The notes under the pieces: model-generated
Seen by the model: only the letters and a program-made list of their open reading frames with translations
What the model was told of the DNA's origin: nothing
Database searches by the model: none
Position numbers and translations under genes: made by a program
In this document: positions 14,245-21,152 of the stretch, one piece after another
Layout of the letters: each line of letters starts with the position of its first letter
Position numbering within the stretch: the first letter of the stretch is position 1
NCBI GenBank assembly: GCA_002329325.1
Contig: DCTX01000010.1
Span: forward strand, 47,153-80,095
DNA from: Anaerolineales bacterium UBA1429
GTDB taxonomy: Bacteria > Chloroflexota > Anaerolineae > UBA1429
Length of the DNA: 32,943 bases
Reading direction: 5' to 3'

Positions 14245-14358
14245 ATGAACACACACTTGTCGGTTGTCGCCCGTATGGGCAGAGCAGCGGGCGCGGCGCC
14301 CGGCGCGCTGCGCATCAGAATCGAGGAGAATAAGAATGGTTCAAAAGCATACGCGTAG
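14245..14358 (+). CDS. Possible upstream ORF (37 codons) overlapping the solute-binding protein start
   Basis: An ATG at 14245, three bases after a GAGGAG, opens a 37-codon frame that ends at 14358, 23 bases inside the solute-binding protein gene and out of frame with it. The product begins MNTHLSVVARMGRAAG and resembles nothing known. An even smaller frame (14171-14248) ends with TGA overlapping this ATG. These may be chance ORFs or leader peptides that couple translation to the main gene. Confidence 0.25.
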   Translation: MNTHLSVVARMGRAAGAAPGALRIRIEENKNGSKAYA

Positions 14359-16381
14359 GGACTTTATCCGACTGACAGGGCTGGCCACGGCTGGGGTCGT
14401 TGTTGCGGCTTGCACGCAAGAGCCCGAGGTCGTAGAAAAAGTCGTCAAAGAGACGGTGGTCGTCGAGAAAGAAGTCGAGAAAGAAGTCACCGTCGTCGTC
14501 GAGAAGGAAGTGCAGAAAGAGGCCACGGCTGCGCCTGAGGCGCCCACGGCTGTGCCGAGCAAGTACAAGGAATCGCCCATGATGGCCGAGTTGGTGGCCA
14601 AGGGCGAGCTGCCGCCGGTGGACGAGCGTCTGCCCGAGGAGCCCCGCGTTTGCGAGGTGCTGGATCAGATCGGCGAGTACGGCGGAAGCCTGACCGTTGC
14701 TTCGCTCTCGTCGACCCTGCTGGGTGACGACGGTCTGCGCGGCATGGATGTACCCAACCAGCTTTGCATGTCCCACGACCTGACCCATCCTATCCCCCAC
14801 ATGCTCAAGGACTGGGAGCAGAGCGATGACTTTATGGAAGTCACCTGCTACATGCGCAAGGGCATGAAGTGGTCGGATGGCCATCCGTTCACCACCGCTG
14901 ACGTGGAGTTCTGGTGGCAGGACGTAATGCTGAACACCGAGATCACGCCGCTGGTCTCTTCCTACTTCCGTCCCCGCGGCGAAGTCATGGATGTTCAGAT
15001 TATTGACGACTATACCTTCAAGTACATCTTCACGGTTCCCTACCCTGGGTTCCCCTTGGTGTGCATGACCCACCGCAACGGCTTTGGCCACAACCACTTC
15101 CTGCCGGCCCACTACATGAAGCAGTTCCACATCAAGTACAACGAGAAGGCTGGCGACCTGGCCAAGGAAGCAGGCTTTGACTTCTGGTACCAGCTGTTTG
15201 GGCGCGAGAGCAACCGGTTCGAGAGCATCGACCGGCCCAAGCTGGAAGAGTTCATCCCCGTGCGCGACACGCCGCAGATGGCCTTCCACGAGCGCAACCC
15301 GTACTACCATGCGGTGGATGCAGAGGGGCAGCAGCTCCCGTACATCGATCGCCTGTACATGGATCGTTGCGCTGACCTCTCGATCCTGGACGCCAAGACC
15401 GTGGGCGGCACCTACGACTTTGCGGCGCAGCAGCTCCGCATCCTGTTCTACGCCACGTACGCCGAAGGCGCCGCGGCCAAGAACTCGCGCATGCTGCTGT
15501 GGCAGTCGGGCAAGGGCGGCGAGGTTGTCTACAACGTCAACTGCAACTGGCCCGATGAAGAGTGGCGCACGGTCTTTTACGATGACCGCTTCCGCCAGGC
15601 CCTGTCCTTGGCCATCAACCGGGCCGACATCAACAACGTCATCTACTTTGGCAACGCCTCCGAGACCCAGTTCACCGTGATCCCGGCCTCGCGGCACTAC
15701 AAGCCCGAGTACGCCGAGGCTTTCGCGGCCTTTGATCTCGACCAGGCCAACGCCCTGCTGGATGACATGGGCCTCGAGTGGAACTCGGAGCACACCCATC
15801 GCCTCTGGCCGACCAGCAAGGAACCGATGATCATCGCCTGGGACCTGGTGGAGACCGAGACCCCCAAGGGCCCCATCACCGAGCTCATCACCGAGTACTG
15901 GAAGGCCATCGGCATCGAGATCCAGTGGAAGTCCATCACCCGCAACCTGCTGACGCAAAAGATCCTGGCCAACGAGGAGCCGATGTCCCTGTGGCACGGC
16001 GACGAGACGGCCGATACCCTCTTCCTGCGTCGTCCCAAGTACTTTGCGCCGCTGGACGGCGACGAGAGCTGCTGGGGCGTGCTGTGGGGTCGGTGGTACA
16101 ACACCAAGGGCGAGCAGGGCGAAGAGCCCCCGCAAGTCATCAAGGACCTCTACACCTGGATGGAAGACTATAACACGACCGACTCGGACGAGCCGGCCGC
16201 GAACGTGCTCCAGAGCCAGGCCGACCATGTCTGGACCATTGGCGCCATTGGCAACGCACCGCACCCGCTCATGATCCGCAACAACCTGATCAACGTGAGC
16301 GAGCACGGTGGCTTCTGGACCTGGGACAGCATGTGGTCCTTCCCCGAGCACCCGGAGCAGTGGTTCTTCAAGCAAAGCTAG
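14336..16381 (+). CDS. ABC transporter substrate-binding lipoprotein, family 5 (peptide/sugar type)
   Basis: This 681-residue extracytoplasmic solute-binding protein belongs to the SBP_bac_5 (DppA/OppA-like) family. The N-terminus carries a Tat motif, TRRDFIRLTG (Arg7, Arg8), a short hydrophobic stretch and a lipobox, VVAAC, with Cys26 as the lipidation site. It should therefore be exported folded and anchored to the membrane surface. Residues about 30-60 are a Val-Glu-Lys repeat (VVEKEVEKEVTVVVEKEVQK) forming a likely coiled spacer before the ligand-binding domain. Family cues include GMKWSDGHPFTTADVEFWW, YTFKYIFTVPYPGFP and LSLAINRADINNVIYFGN. GAGGAG precedes the ATG at 14336; an upstream in-frame start would bury the Tat signal. 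No permease or ATPase gene is adjacent, so it is an orphan. The ligand is unknown. Confidence 0.93.
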   Translation: MVQKHTRRDFIRLTGLATAGVVVAACTQEPEVVEKVVKETVVVEKEVEKEVTVVVEKEVQKEATAAPEAPTAVPSKYKESPMMAELVAKGELPPVDERLPEEPRVCEVLDQIGEYGGSLTVASLSSTLLGDDGLRGMDVPNQLCMSHDLTHPIPHMLKDWEQSDDFMEVTCYMRKGMKWSDGHPFTTADVEFWWQDVMLNTEITPLVSSYFRPRGEVMDVQIIDDYTFKYIFTVPYPGFPLVCMTHRNGFGHNHFLPAHYMKQFHIKYNEKAGDLAKEAGFDFWYQLFGRESNRFESIDRPKLEEFIPVRDTPQMAFHERNPYYHAVDAEGQQLPYIDRLYMDRCADLSILDAKTVGGTYDFAAQQLRILFYATYAEGAAAKNSRMLLWQSGKGGEVVYNVNCNWPDEEWRTVFYDDRFRQALSLAINRADINNVIYFGNASETQFTVIPASRHYKPEYAEAFAAFDLDQANALLDDMGLEWNSEHTHRLWPTSKEPMIIAWDLVETETPKGPITELITEYWKAIGIEIQWKSITRNLLTQKILANEEPMSLWHGDETADTLFLRRPKYFAPLDGDESCWGVLWGRWYNTKGEQGEEPPQVIKDLYTWMEDYNTTDSDEPAANVLQSQADHVWTIGAIGNAPHPLMIRNNLINVSEHGGFWTWDSMWSFPEHPEQWFFKQS

Positions 16382-16420
16382 GCTTTGCCCAAAGCTAGGC
16401 TTTGCCCAAAGCTAGGCTTG
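16374..16420 (+). repeat. 17-bp tandem repeat over the stop codon of the solute-binding protein gene
   Basis: AAAGCTAGGCTTTGCCC occurs at 16374-16390 and 16391-16407, and a partial third copy covers 16408-16420. Each unit contains the small inverted repeat AAAGC-TAG-GCTTT. The first copy includes the codons for the last residues and the TAG stop at 16379-16381, so later copies repeat an in-frame-looking stop sequence outside the gene. Confidence 0.85.
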
Positions 16421-16453
16421 GTCTGAAGAGGATCACTCGATCCGCAACAAGCT

Positions 16454-16490
16454 GCGCGGCCCCCGAGGGAGCAATCCCCGGGGGCCGCGC
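16454..16490 (+). terminator. Strong GC hairpin with GCAA tetraloop after the solute-binding protein gene
   Basis: GCGCGGCCCCCG (16454-16465) pairs perfectly with CGGGGGCCGCGC (16479-16490). Within it GGGA (16467-16470) pairs with TCCC (16475-16478) around GCAA, leaving one bulged A. The result is a stem of about 16 bp. Only TGTT follows, so it may be a rho-assisted terminator or a 3' stabiliser. Confidence 0.75.
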
Positions 16491-16544
16491 TGTTCCGGGG
16501 CCTGGCCCCGAGCCGCGAACGCCCCTCAGCCGCAACCCGCCCGA

Positions 16545-16573
16545 TTGACGCCGCGCCCCTGCGTCCGTAGAAT
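16545..16573 (+). promoter_or_regulatory. Promoter of asnS
   Basis: TTGACG (16545-16550) and TAGAAT (16568-16573) are spaced by exactly 17 bases. The predicted start is near 16580, and a GAGGAGG (16593-16599) follows 6 bases before the ATG at 16606. Confidence 0.75.
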
Positions 16574-16605
16574 GCCCCCAGTCACATCATCCGAGGAGGC
16601 GTTCC

Positions 16606-17901
16606 ATGGCGGAACAGGTGTACCTGCGCAACATCGCCGAGCACGTCGGCCAAGAGATCACGATCAAGGGTTGGCTCTACAACCGGCGCGATAGCGGCCG
16701 CCTGCAGTTCCTGTTGGTGCGCGATGGCACGGGCATGGTGCAGGCTGTGGCCTTTAAGCGAGAGATGCCGCCCGAGGCGTGGGAGGCCGCCACCCAGGTC
16801 ACCCAGGAGTCGTCCGTCGTCGCCACGGGCATCGTGCGGGCCGACGAGCGCGCCCCCGGCGGGTTCGAGCTGGGCCTCACCGATCTCCGCATCGTCCAGT
16901 TGGCGGGCGAGTATCCCATCGCCCTCAAGTCCCACGGCGTGGATTTCCTGATGGACAACCGGCACCTCTGGCTGCGGGCCCCCAGCCAGTGGGCCGTGCT
17001 GCGGGTGCGCGCCGCCGTGGTGCGGGCGATCCGCGAGTGGCTGGATGACAACGGCTTTTTGCTGGTGGATACCCCCATCCTGACGCCCGCCGCCTGCGAG
17101 GGCACCACCACCCTGTTCGAGACCGAGTACTTTGGCGAAAAGGCCTACCTGAGCCAGAGCGGCCAGCTCTACAACGAGGCCACCTGCGCCGCCTTTGGGC
17201 GCACCTATTGCTTTGGCCCCACCTTTCGCGCCGAAAAGAGCAAGACCCGCCGCCACCTGATCGAGTTCTGGATGGTGGAGCCGGAGATGGCCTACGCCGA
17301 CCTGGACGAGTGCATGCGGGTGGAGGAGGAGCTGGTCTCGTACGTGGTGCAGGCCGCCGTGGCCCGTTGCGCCCCCGAGCTCGAGATCCTGGAGCGGGAC
17401 GTGACCAAGCTGAAGGCGATCACGCCGCCGTTCCCGCGCATCAGCTACGACGAGGCGCTGCGCGTTCTGGAGGAGGCCGGCGAGCCGCTGCCCTGGGGCC
17501 AGGACCTGGGCGCGCCCCACGAGACGATCCTGGGCAACACCTTTGACAAGCCGGTGTTCGTGCACCGCTACCCGGCCTGCTGCAAGGCGTTCTACATGGC
17601 CCCCGACGAAGAGAACGAGGAGCTCTCCCTCTCGGTGGACCTGATCGCCCCGGAGGGCTATGGCGAGATCATCGGCGGGGGGCAGCGCCTCCACGATCTG
17701 GCGCTGCTGGAGCGGCGCATCGCCGAGCACAAGCTGCCCCAAGAGGCGTTCGAGTGGTACCTGGACCTGCGCCGCTACGGGGCGGCGCCCCATTCCGGGT
17801 TCGGCCTGGGCGTCGAGCGCACGGTGGCCTGGATCTGCGATCTGCCCCATATCCGCCAGACCATCGCCTTCCCCCGCACGTTGGGGCGCATCTACCCATA
17901 G
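16606..17901 (+). CDS. asnS: Asparaginyl-tRNA synthetase
   Basis: AsnRS is a class IIb aminoacyl-tRNA synthetase that charges tRNA-Asn with asparagine in the cytoplasm. The protein is 431 residues, normal for the family. The N-terminal OB-fold anticodon-binding domain (about 1-105) includes ITIKGWLYNRRDSGRLQFL. The catalytic domain shows class II motif 1 (REWLDDNGFLLVDTPILTP), LSQSGQLYNEA, motif 2 (GPTFRAEKSK then RRHLIEFWMVEPEMA) and motif 3 (GFGLGVERTVAWICDLPHI). The block VFVHRYPACCKAFYM favours AsnRS over AspRS, as does the lack of the large GAD insertion of bacterial AspRS. It has its own promoter and a terminator, so it seems monocistronic. It implies that this organism can charge tRNA-Asn directly. 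Confidence 0.95.
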   Translation: MAEQVYLRNIAEHVGQEITIKGWLYNRRDSGRLQFLLVRDGTGMVQAVAFKREMPPEAWEAATQVTQESSVVATGIVRADERAPGGFELGLTDLRIVQLAGEYPIALKSHGVDFLMDNRHLWLRAPSQWAVLRVRAAVVRAIREWLDDNGFLLVDTPILTPAACEGTTTLFETEYFGEKAYLSQSGQLYNEATCAAFGRTYCFGPTFRAEKSKTRRHLIEFWMVEPEMAYADLDECMRVEEELVSYVVQAAVARCAPELEILERDVTKLKAITPPFPRISYDEALRVLEEAGEPLPWGQDLGAPHETILGNTFDKPVFVHRYPACCKAFYMAPDEENEELSLSVDLIAPEGYGEIIGGGQRLHDLALLERRIAEHKLPQEAFEWYLDLRRYGAAPHSGFGLGVERTVAWICDLPHIRQTIAFPRTLGRIYP

Positions 17902-17916
17902 CGTCGCGCCCAAGGC

Positions 17917-17946
17917 AAGGGACGTTGGCCTTGGCCAACGTCCCTT
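17917..17946. terminator. Bidirectional terminator between asnS and the sugar cluster
   Basis: AAGGGACGTTGGCC (17917-17930) and GGCCAACGTCCCTT (17933-17946) are exact complements separated by TT; in practice the closing pair opens to a CTTG loop. CTTCGTTTC follows on the + strand. It lies between the convergent asnS and E1 genes and can serve both. Confidence 0.8.
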
Positions 17947-17979
17947 CTTCGTTTCTCCGGGAGACTGGGTCGCCCGCGC

Positions 17980-20052
17980 CTAGCCGCGGCGCAGCGCCTG
18001 GCGCACGCCGCTGATGATGGCGTCCACGTTGGGGATGGCGGCGTCTTCCAGCGTCTCGGCCATGGGCACGGGCACATCGGCGGCGGCCACCCGCACCATG
18101 GGCGCATCCAGCCAATCGAAGGCGACCTCGTTGATGCGCGTGAGCACCTCGGTGATAAAGCTGCCCGTCTTGTAGGCCTCGGTGACGCCCACCACGCGGC
18201 CCGTCTTGCGCACAGAGCGGGCCACCGTCTCCATATCCAGCGGCTTGAGCGAGCGCAGGTCCACCACCTCGACGCTGATGCCCTCCTCGGCCAGCTTCTC
18301 CGCCGCCTCCAGGGCGCGCAGCACCATGCGCGAGTAGGTGATGATGCTCACATCGGTGCCCTCGCGCTTGACATCGGCCAGGCCGAGGGGGATGACATAA
18401 TCCTCCTCGGGCACCGCGCCCTGGGTGCCGTAGAGCATCTTGTGCTCGATGAACATGACCGGGTTATCGCCCCGGATGGCCGCCTTGAGCAGGCCCTTGG
18501 CGTCATAGGGCGTGGCCGGCATGACCACATAGATGCCAGGAAAGTGCACCCACAGGGCCTCCAGGCTCTGGGAGTGGTGGGCGGCGATGCTGCGCCCCGC
18601 GCCGCCCTCGGTGCGGATCACCATGGGGACTCGGGTCTTGCCGCCGAACATATAGCGGTTCTTGGCCCCCTGGTTGGCGATCTGATCCATGGCCAGGGGC
18701 GTGAAATCCACATACATGATCTCGGCCACCGGGCGCAGGCCCGTCATGGCGGCGCCCACGGCGGCCCCGCCGATCAATGCCTCGGAGATGGGCGTGTCCT
18801 TGACCCGTTGGGGGCCAAAGCGGCTGTGCAGGCCCCGGGTCGCGCCATAGGCGCCGCCGTAGAGGCCCACGTCCTCGCCCATGACGAACACCCGAGGATC
18901 GCGCTCCATCTCCTCGGCCAGGGCGTCGCGGATGGCCTCCCAGTAGTACTTTTTCGGCATCTGGGCGTCGGTGCGCACGCGCTGAGCCAGCCGGCGCTCG
19001 GCCTCGATCTCCTGCGGCGTGGGCGGCGCCAGCACAAAGACGTCCTCCTCCACCTCGGCGGGATCGGGCATGGGCGAAGCCAGGGCGAACTCGGTGGCCT
19101 TCTCGATGGCCGCCTCGGCCTGGCGCTCGATGGCGTCCAGCTCCTCCTGGGTGGCGATGCCCATCTCGCTCAGGCGCCGGGCAAAGCTCTGGATGGGGTC
19201 GCGCTCGCGCCAGGCCTGCTCCTCTTCCTTGGAGCGATAGGCGCGGGGGTCGGAGCGGGAGTGGCCGTACCAACGGTAGGTCTTGCACTCGATCAGCGTG
19301 GGGCCGCCGCCCTGGCGGGCGCGCTCCAGGGCCGCCGATACCGCCTCGTAGACGGCCAGGGGGTCCATGCCGTCCACGACGATGCCGGGGATGTCGTAGG
19401 CCTGGGCGCGGGCGGCCACGTCGGGCAGGGGGCTGACGGAATCAAAGGGCACCGACATGCCGTACAGGTTGTTCTCCACCACATAGACCACGGGGAGGCG
19501 CCAGGCGGCGGCCATGTTCAGCGACTCGTGAAAGTTGCCCGTGTTCGTGGCGCCATCGCCAAAGAAGCAGAGCACGGCGCGCGGCTGGCCCTGCATCTTG
19601 ACCGAGAGGGCCGCGCCGGTGGCGACGGGGATGTTGCCGCCCACGATGCCCGTGGCGCCCAGGTTGCCCTTTTGCACGTCGGCGATGTGCATCGAGCCGC
19701 CGCGCCCCCGGCAGTAACCCGTGGCGCGCCCGCACAGCTCGGCCATCATCTTGTTCAGATGCTCCTGCTTGTCCTCCGGGGTGCGGGCAAAGCTATCCCC
19801 GTGGGCGTGGCAATGGCCGTGGCCGCGATGGGTGCTGGTGATATAGTCGTCCTCGCCCAGGGCGGCGATGGCCCCCACGGCCACGGCCTCCTGGCCCGCG
19901 TACAGGTGCGAGGCGCCCTTGATCACGTTCTGACCCAACAGGTCGTACACGGTGTTCTCGAATATGCGGATCTCCCACATGCGCCGCAGCATGTCCAGAA
20001 GCTCCTGGCGGGAGAGGTCCTGCACGTCAACTGGCGTCCCTTGGTGCGTCAT
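17980..20052 (-). CDS. Fused E1 alpha-beta of a 2-oxo acid (pyruvate/acetoin-type) dehydrogenase
   Basis: This single 690-residue chain joins the alpha and beta subunits of a thiamine-diphosphate E1 component, which decarboxylates pyruvate, a branched-chain 2-oxo acid or acetoin. The alpha part (about 1-335) has HLYAGQEAVAVG, THRGHGHCHAHG, GRGGSMHI and the ThDP motif from GDGATNTGNFHESLN (165 on) to VENN (194-195). It ends in the phosphorylation-loop-like YGHSRSDPRAYRS. A charged linker spans about 335-366. The beta part (about 367-690) has MGEDVGLYGGAYGATRGL, DTPISEALIGGAAVGAA, YVDFTPLAMDQIANQGAK and GAGRSIAAHHSQSLEALW. The ATG at 20052 has AAGGA upstream; the frame before it overlaps the kinase gene. 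No E2 or E3 gene is nearby. It is the last gene of the sugar cluster, 16 bases after the kinase stop. Substrate is uncertain. Confidence 0.93.
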   Translation of the reverse strand: MTHQGTPVDVQDLSRQELLDMLRRMWEIRIFENTVYDLLGQNVIKGASHLYAGQEAVAVGAIAALGEDDYITSTHRGHGHCHAHGDSFARTPEDKQEHLNKMMAELCGRATGYCRGRGGSMHIADVQKGNLGATGIVGGNIPVATGAALSVKMQGQPRAVLCFFGDGATNTGNFHESLNMAAAWRLPVVYVVENNLYGMSVPFDSVSPLPDVAARAQAYDIPGIVVDGMDPLAVYEAVSAALERARQGGGPTLIECKTYRWYGHSRSDPRAYRSKEEEQAWRERDPIQSFARRLSEMGIATQEELDAIERQAEAAIEKATEFALASPMPDPAEVEEDVFVLAPPTPQEIEAERRLAQRVRTDAQMPKKYYWEAIRDALAEEMERDPRVFVMGEDVGLYGGAYGATRGLHSRFGPQRVKDTPISEALIGGAAVGAAMTGLRPVAEIMYVDFTPLAMDQIANQGAKNRYMFGGKTRVPMVIRTEGGAGRSIAAHHSQSLEALWVHFPGIYVVMPATPYDAKGLLKAAIRGDNPVMFIEHKMLYGTQGAVPEEDYVIPLGLADVKREGTDVSIITYSRMVLRALEAAEKLAEEGISVEVVDLRSLKPLDMETVARSVRKTGRVVGVTEAYKTGSFITEVLTRINEVAFDWLDAPMVRVAAADVPVPMAETLEDAAIPNVDAIISGVRQALRRG

Positions 20053-20068
20053 GCTGTTGTCCTTTGTT

Positions 20069-21028
20069 CTATATCGTCTTGGGGGCGGGCGCGGCTCCCT
20101 GGCGCGCGAGCCGCGCGACCGCAACCCCGGCATACACATCGGCCACCTCGTCTCGAGCCGCAAAGGTGGTGCCGTCGGTCTGGGCGGCCGCCGTGCCGGT
20201 GGCCACGGCCCAGCGCGCCACCTCCGCGGGCGGCAAGCCCTCGGCCCAGGCATAGAGCGCCCCGGCCAGGGCGGCATCTCCCGCGCCCACGTTGTTCACT
20301 TCGACGATGGGGGGCGGCGTAGCCTGCCAGCAGCCCTCTCCATCGGCATAGGCGGCGCCCTGAGCGCCGCGCGAAAGCAGCACGCGACGCGGCCCGAGGG
20401 CGCGCAGCGCCCCCAGCGCCGCCGCCAGATCCGCCTGCACCGGATGCCCCAAGAGGCCCTCGGCCTCGACCTCGTTGGGCTTGATCAGGTCGGGGGCGGC
20501 GCGGCAACCCTCTCGCAGGGCGGCGCCGCTGGTATCCAGGGCGACCAGGGCGCCCCTGGCGTGGGCGGCGGCGATCAGGCGGGCATAGGTGTCGTCCGGA
20601 GCGTCGGGGGGCAGGCTGCCCGCCAGGGCCACCAGGTCGCCGGGGGCCAGCAAGGTGCACAGGCGCTCCTCCAGGGCTGCCAGGTCGCGTTCCGTAACTG
20701 GCGGCCCCGATTCGTTCAGCTTGGTGCTGCGGCCCGTCTCGTCCTCGATGAGGGTGACGTTGGAGCGGGTCTCGCCGGCGATCTCGACGAACTCGCAGCG
20801 GTAGCCCTGGGCGCGCAGCCCGGCCACCAGCAGCCGCCCAAAGGCGCCGGCGGCGAATCCCAGCAGCACCGACTCGCGCCCGAGCTGCCGTAGGGCGATG
20901 GAGATGTTGACGCCCTTGCCAGAATAGTCCAGCCGGGAGCTGACGGCGCGGTTGACGGCGCCCCACGCCACCCTAGCATAGTGCAGGGTGCGGTCCAGCG
21001 AGGGGTTGAGGGTGACGGTGTAGATCAT
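20069..21028 (-). CDS. PfkB-family hexose kinase, 1-phosphofructokinase/tagatose-6-phosphate kinase type
   Basis: This 319-residue ribokinase-like (PfkB) kinase starts with MIYTVTLNPSLDRTLHY, the usual opening of FruK/LacC/PfkB hexose-phosphate kinases. Other marks are DYSGKGVNISIALRQLG, GLVALAGSLPP-like text (DLVALAGSLPPDAPDDTYA), LIKPNEVEAEGLLG and the catalytic NNVGAGDAALAGALYAW with the anion-hole GAGD. It should phosphorylate a fructose, tagatose or related ketose phosphate to the bisphosphate. The ATG at 21028 matches the family start. Polyol-phosphate dehydrogenases upstream would feed it fructose-6-phosphate. The 124-base gap to the MtlD-like gene contains a hairpin, so a separate promoter or processing site is possible. 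Confidence 0.9.
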   Translation of the reverse strand: MIYTVTLNPSLDRTLHYARVAWGAVNRAVSSRLDYSGKGVNISIALRQLGRESVLLGFAAGAFGRLLVAGLRAQGYRCEFVEIAGETRSNVTLIEDETGRSTKLNESGPPVTERDLAALEERLCTLLAPGDLVALAGSLPPDAPDDTYARLIAAAHARGALVALDTSGAALREGCRAAPDLIKPNEVEAEGLLGHPVQADLAAALGALRALGPRRVLLSRGAQGAAYADGEGCWQATPPPIVEVNNVGAGDAALAGALYAWAEGLPPAEVARWAVATGTAAAQTDGTTFAARDEVADVYAGVAVARLARQGAAPAPKTI

Positions 21029-21035
21029 GGCGCCC

Positions 21036-21073
21036 TCACTCCCCATCTCCCTCTCCCGCGTGCGCGAGAGGCG
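21036..21073. repeat. Possible REP-like imperfect palindrome between the kinase and MtlD-like genes
   Basis: The segment CACTCCCCATCTCCCTCTCC followed by CGCGTGCGCGAGAGG has a CTCTC...GAGAG stem with a GCG/CGC core. It resembles dispersed C-rich palindromes common in Chloroflexota intergenic DNA. Only one copy is in the window, so the repeat status is a guess. The 124-base gap holds no other clear signal. Confidence 0.3.
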
Positions 21074-21152
21074 GCGCAGGATCGGCCTGCGCGCACATCG
21101 AGCGTGGCGGTGAGGTCTTCCTCCCATGCCAGAGGCCACAAGGGTAGGTACG

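Larger units (their letters stand above)
13857..14335. other. 479-base divergent regulatory region, AT-richer than its surroundings
   Basis: This is the only stretch over 300 bases without a convincing gene. It separates the leftward CPBP gene from the rightward solute-binding protein gene. It holds a minus-strand promoter, two copies of CCTATGTCAAGTC (13923-13935 and 13967-13979), a + strand promoter (14130-14158) and a structured leader with two small overlapping upstream ORFs. The part from about 13980 to 14125 shows nothing I can name. A 75-codon minus-strand ORF at 14027-14254 has no homology cues and no ribosome-binding site and is left out. Confidence 0.6.

Noticed and set aside
14163..14250. 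Known riboswitch (c-di-GMP-I or fluoride) in the solute-binding protein leader
   Set aside because: A few bases resemble the GGGACGCAAAGCC element, but the remaining conserved parts and the pairing scheme are missing.
14027..14254. 75-codon minus-strand ORF in the intergenic region
   Set aside because: It crosses the + strand promoter and leader, and has no ribosome-binding site and no recognisable feature.
14315..16375. 686-codon antisense ORF opposite the solute-binding protein gene
   Set aside because: It is the mirror of a strongly supported gene in high-GC DNA. It has no domain-like motif, no ribosome-binding site and low-complexity composition.
16374..16420. CRISPR array
   Set aside because: The repeats are directly adjacent with no spacers and are only 17 bp; no cas gene is present.
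16582..17913. 443-codon minus-strand ORF opposite asnS
   Set aside because: It covers the asnS gene and its promoter on the opposite strand; composition and lack of motifs mark it as a shadow.
18442..20322. 626-codon + strand ORF opposite the E1 fusion
   Set aside because: It is a shadow frame of the E1 coding sequence with repetitive Gly/His/Leu composition and no family cues.
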